Assembly (NCBI RefSeq): GCF_016722925.1 | Contig: NZ_JAEQNC010000003.1 | Location: 248,001-312,000 of the forward strand | Direction: 5' to 3' | Length of the DNA: 64,000 nucleotides | From: Phytoamicus setariae | Lineage (GTDB): Bacteria; Pseudomonadota; Alphaproteobacteria; Rhizobiales; Rhizobiaceae | Shown: piece after piece, positions 58,033-64,000 of the stretch | Layout of the letters: each line of letters begins with the position of its first letter | Position numbering within the stretch: the stretch's first letter is position 1 | Notes under the pieces: model-generated | The model's input: the letters and a program-made list of their open reading frames with translations, nothing else | What the model was told of the DNA's origin: nothing | The model's database searches: none | Position numbers and translations under genes: made by a program

Positions 58033-58297
58033 TGGATAGACAGCCGGGCATTCTTCGGTTCAGCAGACATTACCTAGGGGTAAACGAGCAAGGTTAATCA
58101 ATCGTTTCCACCTACACGCGAGATACTCCTGTCGCCCACATGCAGATCATGAAAGCGGCTGATTTTGCAGGTCTAAGCCAACGAGATCTCCAACGGGGGC
58201 AAGCCGATGCTGCAATAGCCGTGAATTGGACTTGCTTTAAAACGATTGAGAAATATTCCGGTCTGGACAGGACCGAAAGAAGGAGTAAATCAACCGC

Positions 58298-59293
58298 ATG
58301 ACAGAAAACATTCTCAAGCTTCCCGACAGTGATGCGGCGCGTTCCGCAATCCGCACCATCAAAGCTGAAAAGACCGGCCTTGCCGATCTTGAACGTGCCC
58401 TCGGCAACGGACTTGCACAGCCTTTTGAGGACACCGTGCAGCGTCTGGTTTCGCTGACAGGCCGTGTTGTCGTTTCCGGCATCGGCAAGAGCGGCCATGT
58501 CGGCGCCAAGATCGCGGCGACATTCGCCTCCACCGGCACGCCCTCATTCTTCGTGCACCCGGTGGAAGCCAATCATGGCGACCTCGGCATGATTACCGCG
58601 CAGGATGCAATCCTTGCGCTATCATGGAGCGGCGAGACGTCGGAGCTCAAAGGAATCGTTGCCTACTCCAGGCGCTTTTCCATTCCGCTGATCGCCCTGA
58701 CCTCCGGTGAGAATTCGACGCTCGCGCGCGAAGCCGATATCGTGCTCTGCCTTCCCAAGTCGCAGGAAGCCTGCCCGCACGGCCTTGCTCCAACCACGTC
58801 GGCTGTGATGCAACTGGCCATCGGCGATGCACTTGCGGTGGCTTTGCTGGAGGCCCGTGGTTTCACCGCAGTGGATTTCAAGACTTTCCATCCCGGCGGC
58901 AAGCTGGGTGCGACGCTCGCCCATGTCGGTGATGTCATGCATCACGGCGACAGCCTGCCGCTGGTATCGCTCGGCACCCCAGTGCCTGAAGCAGTCATGG
59001 CGCTTTCGCTCAAGCGCTTCGGCTGCGTGGGCGTTATCGGCGAGGACGGCGTTCTGGCCGGCATCGTCACCGACGGCGACATCGCCCGCCGCCTAGACAA
59101 GAATCTCGTCGAGATGAAGGTCGAGGAGATCATGACGAAAAACCCCAAGACCGTACGCAGGAATACCCTGGCGACCAGCGCCATGGGCCTTCTCAATCTC
59201 TACAATATCTCGGCGCTGATGGTTACCGACGATGACAACCGCCCGATCGGCATCGTGCATTTCCACGATCTGCTCAGGATCGGCGTGGCTTGA
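58298..59293 (+). CDS. kdsD: Arabinose-5-phosphate isomerase (KdsD/KpsF)
   Basis: A 331-residue KdsD: SIS domain (VVSGIGKSGHVGAKIAATF, SWSGETSELKG, then the LPKSQEACPHGLAPTTSAVM block) followed by two CBS domains (GVLAGIVTDGDIARRL; LYNISALMVTDDDNRPIGI). It converts ribulose-5-phosphate to arabinose-5-phosphate for Kdo and so LPS. GGAG precedes the start by 12 bases. Confidence 0.93.
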   Translation: MTENILKLPDSDAARSAIRTIKAEKTGLADLERALGNGLAQPFEDTVQRLVSLTGRVVVSGIGKSGHVGAKIAATFASTGTPSFFVHPVEANHGDLGMITAQDAILALSWSGETSELKGIVAYSRRFSIPLIALTSGENSTLAREADIVLCLPKSQEACPHGLAPTTSAVMQLAIGDALAVALLEARGFTAVDFKTFHPGGKLGATLAHVGDVMHHGDSLPLVSLGTPVPEAVMALSLKRFGCVGVIGEDGVLAGIVTDGDIARRLDKNLVEMKVEEIMTKNPKTVRRNTLATSAMGLLNLYNISALMVTDDDNRPIGIVHFHDLLRIGVA

Positions 59294-59344
59294 CGCAAGC
59301 CGCTTGGGAGCCCCCTTCCAGTTCGCGGCAAGGGGGTTCGGAGT

Positions 59345-59803
59345 TCAGAGGGCTTCTACCTTCAGGCCGCTTCCCTCGCTGCCGACGATTTTCACTTTCG
59401 TCCCCGCCGGCAACTCCGGCCCGCTGACTGTCCAGAACGCGTCGCCTATCCGAACCCGGCCCCGGCCATTGACAATCGGGTCCGCCAAGCTCGTCGTGCG
59501 TCCGACCAGGCTCGCACCGCGATCGTTCAATGTCGGCTCTTCCGATCTGGCCCCGGAACGTTTCAGCCAGTTTCGTCCGATGAACAGGCAGACGCCTGAT
59601 AGCACCGCGAAGACCAGCCACTGCACCTGCCAGCCCCACCAGCTTGTTTCCCAGAAAAGATTGGAAAGGGCGCCGGTGAGCACGCCGGCGACGCCCACCC
59701 AGATCAGAAAGTTGCCCGGCAACGCCACTTCGGCCACCAGCAGAACAATGCCGAATATCCACCAGGCCCAGGGGCCGGCGCTATGGACAAAGTTGCTGAT
59801 CAT
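59345..59803 (-). CDS. NfeD-like membrane protein
   Basis: A 152-residue NfeD protein with two or three N-terminal membrane segments ([33 protein letters not shown]) and a C-terminal OB fold ([20 protein letters not shown]). Its gene overlaps the SPFH gene by four bases. NfeD and SPFH proteins act together in membrane microdomains or proteolysis. Confidence 0.87.
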   Translation of the reverse strand: MISNFVHSAGPWAWWIFGIVLLVAEVALPGNFLIWVGVAGVLTGALSNLFWETSWWGWQVQWLVFAVLSGVCLFIGRNWLKRSGARSEEPTLNDRGASLVGRTTSLADPIVNGRGRVRIGDAFWTVSGPELPAGTKVKIVGSEGSGLKVEAL

Positions 59804-60846
59804 GTCTGCCCACCCTGCTGTTCATTGGACCTCATGACAAAGGGATTGGTCGTGCCAGCGGTAACGGACGGCGTGGTCCTCGTTGCCTGGCGCGGCGCCG
59901 TCGGCGTCGTGCCGCCGTCACCACCGAAGACTTCCCTGGCTATGGCCCCAATGCCTCCGAGGGAGCCCACGAGCGCAGACGCTTCCATCGGCATCAGCAC
60001 GATCTTCGAGTTTCCGGCGGTACCGATCGAAGCCAGAGCTTCGGTGTATTTCTGCGCTACGAAGTAGTTGATCGCCTGCACGTTGCCGGCCGCGATGGCC
60101 TCGGACACCATTTTCGTCGCCTTGGCTTCGGCCTCGGCCAGTCGTTCGCGCGCTTCGGCCTCACGATAAGCAGCTTCGCGCTCTCCCTCCGCCTTGAGAA
60201 TGGTTGCCTGCTTGGCGCCCTCGGCCTTGAGGATCTGGGCGTTCTTCGTACCTTCGGCTTCGAGCACAAGCGCGCGCTTCTCGCGCTCGGCCTTCATCTG
60301 CCGGGCCATCGAATCGACAAGGTTCTGCGGCGGCGTAATATCCTTGATTTCGACGCGGGTGATCTTGATGCCCCAGGGACTGGCGGCCTCGTCCACCGTG
60401 CGCAGCAGCCGCTCGTTGATCGTTTCACGGTTGGAGAGCAACTCGTCGAGATCCATCGACCCCATCACCGAACGGATATTGGTCATGGTGAGGTTGAGCA
60501 GCGCCTGATTGAGATTGGAGATCTGGTAGGCCGCCTGAGCGGCGTTCAACACCTGGTAGAATGCCACGGCATCGGCCTTGACGCTGGCGTTGTCCTTGGT
60601 GATCACTTCCTGCGTGGGAACATCAAGAACCTGTTCCATCACATTCAGCTTGGCACCGATCGTGTCGATATAGGGAACGATCAGGTTGAGGCCCGGATGC
60701 AGCGTTCGCGTATAGCGTCTGAAGCGCTCCACAGTGTAGTTATAGCCTTGCGGTACGGTCTTGATACCGGCAATCAATGTCCAGATGATCAGCACGACGA
60801 TTGCGATGACGGCGTAGTCCATGCCGGTAAAGGTATCAAGATTCAT
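59800..60846 (-). CDS. SPFH/Band 7 (stomatin, QmcA-like) protein
   Basis: A 348-residue SPFH protein with one N-terminal membrane segment ([19 protein letters not shown]), a Band 7 domain ([32 protein letters not shown]) and a long charged Ala/Glu/Lys coiled coil ([20 protein letters not shown]). Start ATG 60846 after GGAGGG. Forms an operon with the nfeD-like gene. Confidence 0.9.
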   Translation of the reverse strand: MNLDTFTGMDYAVIAIVVLIIWTLIAGIKTVPQGYNYTVERFRRYTRTLHPGLNLIVPYIDTIGAKLNVMEQVLDVPTQEVITKDNASVKADAVAFYQVLNAAQAAYQISNLNQALLNLTMTNIRSVMGSMDLDELLSNRETINERLLRTVDEAASPWGIKITRVEIKDITPPQNLVDSMARQMKAEREKRALVLEAEGTKNAQILKAEGAKQATILKAEGEREAAYREAEARERLAEAEAKATKMVSEAIAAGNVQAINYFVAQKYTEALASIGTAGNSKIVLMPMEASALVGSLGGIGAIAREVFGGDGGTTPTAPRQATRTTPSVTAGTTNPFVMRSNEQQGGQT

Positions 60847-61002
60847 TATTCCCTCCGAAGGCACGGATTGTTGCGGCCCGTGCCTGTTGTCTACCATAAG
60901 ACGTTGGTATCCGGCGGTTTATTTGCAAGAGGGCGCAGCCGAATGTGCCGGGAATGGCGGCTTTGCCGCCATGCCCGGACCTGCCGGACACAAATGACTG
61001 GT

Positions 61003-62037
61003 TTATATCCAGCCCATCAACTCGCGCCTCACCTGCGCCTCCAGCACATCCATGCCACCGTCGCTGTCATTGAGGCAGGGAATGTGAGCGAATTTCTCGC
61101 CGCCATTGTGATGGAAGCTTTCGGCTGCCTCACCGGCGATTTCTTCCAGCGTTTCCAGACAATCCGAAACGAAACCCGGATTGAGCACGGCGATCCGCTT
61201 GACGCCATCCTGCGCCAGCTTCTCGACTGTCTTGTCAGTGTAGGGCTTGAGCCACTCCTCCGGGCCGAACCGCGACTGGAACGTCACCATCAGCTTGCTG
61301 TCATCCCAGCCGAGCTTGTCACGCAGCAGCCGCGCCGTCTTCTGGCACTGGCAATAATAAGGGTCGCCCTTGTCGAAATAGGATTGAGGGATGCCGTGGA
61401 AGGAAGTGATCACCACTTCCGGCTCCCAGTCGAGTGTGGCCAGATGCGACGTGATCGAATTTGCCAGCGCGTCGACATAGGCCGGCTGGTCGTGATACGG
61501 CGGCACGGTGCGCAGTGCCGGTTGCCAGCGCATTGCCTTCAGCGCGTCGAATGCCTTGTCGTTGACAGTCGCCGTGGTCGCCGCCGCATATTGCGGATAG
61601 AGCGGAAACAGCAGGATGCGCTCGCACCCCTTGTCCTTCAATGCGTTCAAACGCTCGGCGATGGAAGGATTGCCGTAGCGCATGCCCCAGTCGACGACGA
61701 CATCGGGATGGTCGCGCAGCCGTTCTGCCAACTTCTCGGTCTGAGAGCGGGTGTAGGTCCTGAGATAGCTCTCATCGAGTTCCTTGTTCCAGATTGTCTC
61801 ATAGGCCTTGCCGACTTTCTGCGGGCGCTTGTTGAGAACGATGCCGAAGAGGATGGGATACCAGTAGAAAGGCGACCATTCGATCACCCGCCGGTCCATC
61901 AGGAACTCCTTGAGATAGCGGCGCATCGATTTGTAGTCGGTGCCATCGGGTGTGCCGAGATTGACGAGCAGCACCCCGATCCTGCCCCGCTTGACCGGGG
62001 GATGACTGGCGGGGAAAAGCGGCTCGGCGTCGGTCAT
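61003..62037 (-). CDS. hemH: Ferrochelatase
   Basis: A 344-residue ferrochelatase: VLLVNLGTPDG at the start, WGMRYGNPSI, ITSFHGIPQSYFDKGD with the metal His, and TFQSRFGPEEWLKPYT. It inserts ferrous iron into protoporphyrin IX, the last step of haem synthesis. Confidence 0.94.
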   Translation of the reverse strand: MTDAEPLFPASHPPVKRGRIGVLLVNLGTPDGTDYKSMRRYLKEFLMDRRVIEWSPFYWYPILFGIVLNKRPQKVGKAYETIWNKELDESYLRTYTRSQTEKLAERLRDHPDVVVDWGMRYGNPSIAERLNALKDKGCERILLFPLYPQYAAATTATVNDKAFDALKAMRWQPALRTVPPYHDQPAYVDALANSITSHLATLDWEPEVVITSFHGIPQSYFDKGDPYYCQCQKTARLLRDKLGWDDSKLMVTFQSRFGPEEWLKPYTDKTVEKLAQDGVKRIAVLNPGFVSDCLETLEEIAGEAAESFHHNGGEKFAHIPCLNDSDGGMDVLEAQVRRELMGWI

Positions 62038-62117
62038 GTCTCATCCTTTGTTTTTCTTGTCATACGCCTGGCATCCGCGACCGGATGACGAGCCGGACCG
62101 GATATAGGAAATATGAA

Positions 62118-62139
62118 CGGCCCGGGAAAGCCCGGGCCG
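62118..62139 (-). terminator. Hairpin after 5'-nucleotidase gene
   Basis: CGGCCCGGG and CCCGGGCCG form a perfect nine-base stem with AAAG loop; on the minus strand it is followed by TTCATATTTCC, a mild U-rich tail. Confidence 0.65.
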
Positions 62140-62163
62140 CGTGGTCAGATTGACGCTCCCGCT

Positions 62164-64000
62164 CTACTTGGCAGGAATGTTGATTTCCGTGCCGATATGC
62201 AGCCGGCGGGCGCGCAAGTCGTTGTTTGCATCGGCAATCTTCTTCCAGAGCCGCCCCTCGCCATAGAACTTTCTGGCGAGATGCCAGAATGTATCGCCCT
62301 TGACGATGACGTGTTTGGTCGCGCCACCGGCGGCAAAGGCATCGCTCGCCATTGTCCCGGCTTCGGGCGCCTTGTTGGCAATGTCGGAGGCATCAGCGGG
62401 AAGCGCCGGTGCCTTGACTTCCGCCGCGGTGGCTACAACAGCAATACGACCGTCGAGATACGGCTTGTATGGCGATTGCTTGGCAATGAAAGCCGCCGTC
62501 GTGTCTTCGAGGCTCGGTCCGAAGTCATAGGCATTCACGGCCTTGTCCCTGAAAACGGCATAACCATCGCCACCGGCCCGGGTGTAATTGTTGGCGACCA
62601 CGCCGTAGGTCTTGGCATTGTCGAGCGCCACGAATTTGCCACCCTCATTGACCTCGACCGAAACAACCCGACTGCCGGCCGGCTTGGCAGGATCAAAGGT
62701 GTATTTCATCCCCGCGACTTGCGGGAAGCGGCCCTTGCCCTCCTCGATCTGGCTCAGGCCACTTTCGAGCGCAGCAAGCACATCGGCGCCCTTGAGTTGG
62801 AAGGTAGCAAGCGAATTCTGGAATGGCAGTACCGTCAGCACCTCGCCCATTGTCACCTCGCCGGTATCGATGGACGCACGCAGACCGCCCCCATTGGCAA
62901 ACGCGATCTGCATACCCTGGTCCTTGACCCGGTCGAGCATCGCGTCGGCGACAAGATTGCCCATCTCGCATTCCTTGGCGCGGCAGGTTTCACGCGAGCC
63001 GTCGATCGGCGCCGAAGTCGAACCGATCACCTTCTGCTTCAGCGCTTCGATGGGCGCGCCGAGTTCCTTGATCCGGGCGGTGACTACCTCATCCGGCTTG
63101 AAGGATGAATCGATCAGGATCGGATCGCCCTTGGCGGATTTGACGACGCCACTGTCATCGAAGACCACGTCGAGATCGCCGAGATATTTGGAATAGGAAC
63201 CGGCTTGGACGACCGGAACCTTGTAGCCACCAGGATTGTCCACCATCGTCGGATAGGGACCGGAGGCACCCTTGTCGGTATTCGACAGCAGGCTATGGGA
63301 ATGGCCGCCCACGACGATATCGACATCCGGGATCTTGGCGATGACAGCGAGGTCGCGGGGATAGCCGACATGGGTCAGCGCGATGATCTTGTTGACCCCT
63401 TGCGCCTTGAGCTTCTGCACCTCGTCGCCGATTGCCTTGTCGTCGATGCCGATCATGATGTTGGGACCCGGCGACGCAAGCGTGTCGGTGTCGTTGGCAA
63501 CCGCACCAACGATACCGATCTTCTGGCCGCCGACATCAAGCACCAGCGAGGGAACGATCCTGTCCTTGATCTTGGATTCGTAACCCGCCACGACATTGGC
63601 AGTGACGACGGGGAATTGCACCTTGTCGAGGAAGATCTTCAATCCATCCTCGCTGTCGTCGAACTCATGATTGCCGACGGTCATGGCATCGAACTTCATC
63701 GCATTGAGGAACTCGGCTTCTGCCGCACCTTTATAGGTCGTGTAGAACAACGATCCCTGGAAATTGTCACCTGCATTCAGCAGCAGCACATTCTTGCCCG
63801 CGAGCGCCGCGCGCGTCTGGTCAATGGCAGTCTTGAGGCGCGCCGCCCCACCGAAGCATTCGTTCTTACCCTCTTCCTCGGCCGAGCAAGTTGAATCGAA
63901 TTTGTTGATTGCCTCGATGCGCGAATGGAAGTCGTTGATATGCAGGATATTCAGTTCATAGTCCGCCAGTGCGGCACCTGCCGACAGAGCAAGGCCCGAG
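62164..64000 (-). CDS. 5'-nucleotidase/UshA-like with C-terminal LysM, 5'-truncated
   Basis: At least 611 residues; the gene runs past the window edge. Reading inwards from base 64000, the frame gives the end of a signal peptide (SGLALSAGAALADYE) and the metallophosphatase motifs LHINDFHSRIE, GDNFQGSLFY, GNHEFDD and GGHSHSLL, then the 5'-nucleotidase C-terminal domain (ETCRAKECEMGNLVADAML) and a LysM domain of about 45 residues (KHVIVKGDTFWHLARKFYG) at the very end. It is a periplasmic enzyme that cleaves nucleotides, attached to peptidoglycan by LysM. Confidence 0.9.
   Translation of the reverse strand, partial: SGLALSAGAALADYELNILHINDFHSRIEAINKFDSTCSAEEEGKNECFGGAARLKTAIDQTRAALAGKNVLLLNAGDNFQGSLFYTTYKGAAEAEFLNAMKFDAMTVGNHEFDDSEDGLKIFLDKVQFPVVTANVVAGYESKIKDRIVPSLVLDVGGQKIGIVGAVANDTDTLASPGPNIMIGIDDKAIGDEVQKLKAQGVNKIIALTHVGYPRDLAVIAKIPDVDIVVGGHSHSLLSNTDKGASGPYPTMVDNPGGYKVPVVQAGSYSKYLGDLDVVFDDSGVVKSAKGDPILIDSSFKPDEVVTARIKELGAPIEALKQKVIGSTSAPIDGSRETCRAKECEMGNLVADAMLDRVKDQGMQIAFANGGGLRASIDTGEVTMGEVLTVLPFQNSLATFQLKGADVLAALESGLSQIEEGKGRFPQVAGMKYTFDPAKPAGSRVVSVEVNEGGKFVALDNAKTYGVVANNYTRAGGDGYAVFRDKAVNAYDFGPSLEDTTAAFIAKQSPYKPYLDGRIAVVATAAEVKAPALPADASDIANKAPEAGTMASDAFAAGGATKHVIVKGDTFWHLARKFYGEGRLWKKIADANNDLRARRLHIGTEINIPAK

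Overview
The window is GC-rich chromosomal DNA of a Rhizobiales alphaproteobacterium (Rhizobiaceae or Phyllobacteriaceae level; species not determinable by eye). Supporting signs are a zapA gene followed by a 6S-like RNA, a zapA/DUF4164 pair, RIME-like intergenic palindromes, a CbrA/PdhS-type sensor kinase beside a phasin (an arrangement I recall from Sinorhizobium), and an L-carnitine dehydrogenase fused to a thioesterase. I saw no prophage, insertion sequence, CRISPR array or tRNA gene. The layout is mostly operons with short gaps. Layout: (1) 1-8670 starts with the end of an unknown gene and then holds a Rieske oxygenase, a TetR regulator overlapping a PEAMT-like methyltransferase, and a tightly coupled operon of two phytoene-desaturase/PYROXD2-like FAD enzymes, a GcvT-like C1 transferase and an 83-aa unknown protein. 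Two copies of one 14-bp palindrome sit at the promoters of these units. This is the best candidate for an undescribed catabolic system, probably for an N-methylated compound. (2) 8717-17057 is a leftward carnitine/gamma-butyrobetaine operon (BKACE dehydrocarnitine cleavage enzyme, carnitine dehydrogenase-thioesterase fusion, acyl-CoA dehydrogenase, ADP-forming CoA ligase, CaiD), divergent from a GlxA/CdhR-type activator, with palindromic repeats in every gap. Its product would be glycine betaine. (3) 17137-20514 has a class III aminotransferase, YbgC, a small exported protein, 6S RNA, zapA and DUF4164. (4) 20828-27740 is central metabolism: tkt, gap, pgk, with a K+/H+ antiporter between gap and pgk. 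(5) 27748-35516 is a regulator-rich block: creatininase-like/MarR, LacI/hydroxyacid dehydrogenase, an Inh-like inhibitor, and an EmrAB-type efflux pair divergent from its TetR, with clear palindromic operators. (6) 35722-43468 has gltX-lysS, an L,D-transpeptidase, an unknown membrane protein, a second small exported protein, ALDH7 and a LigB-type dioxygenase. (7) 43625-50240 is a leftward organosulfur operon: DszA-like LLM monooxygenase, two SfnB/DszC-like flavoproteins and MetNIQ. (8) 50408-64000 has an orphan FbpB-type permease, the CbrA-like kinase, a phasin, an outer-membrane beta-barrel, kdsD, NfeD plus SPFH, hemH, and a 5'-nucleotidase with a C-terminal LysM that runs off the end. How they work together: region 2 would turn gamma-butyrobetaine or carnitine into acetoacetate and glycine betaine; region 1 has the enzyme types expected for stripping methyl groups from such a betaine (Rieske N-demethylation, flavin oxidation, GcvT capture of C1 on tetrahydrofolate), although its substrate is not shown by the sequence.
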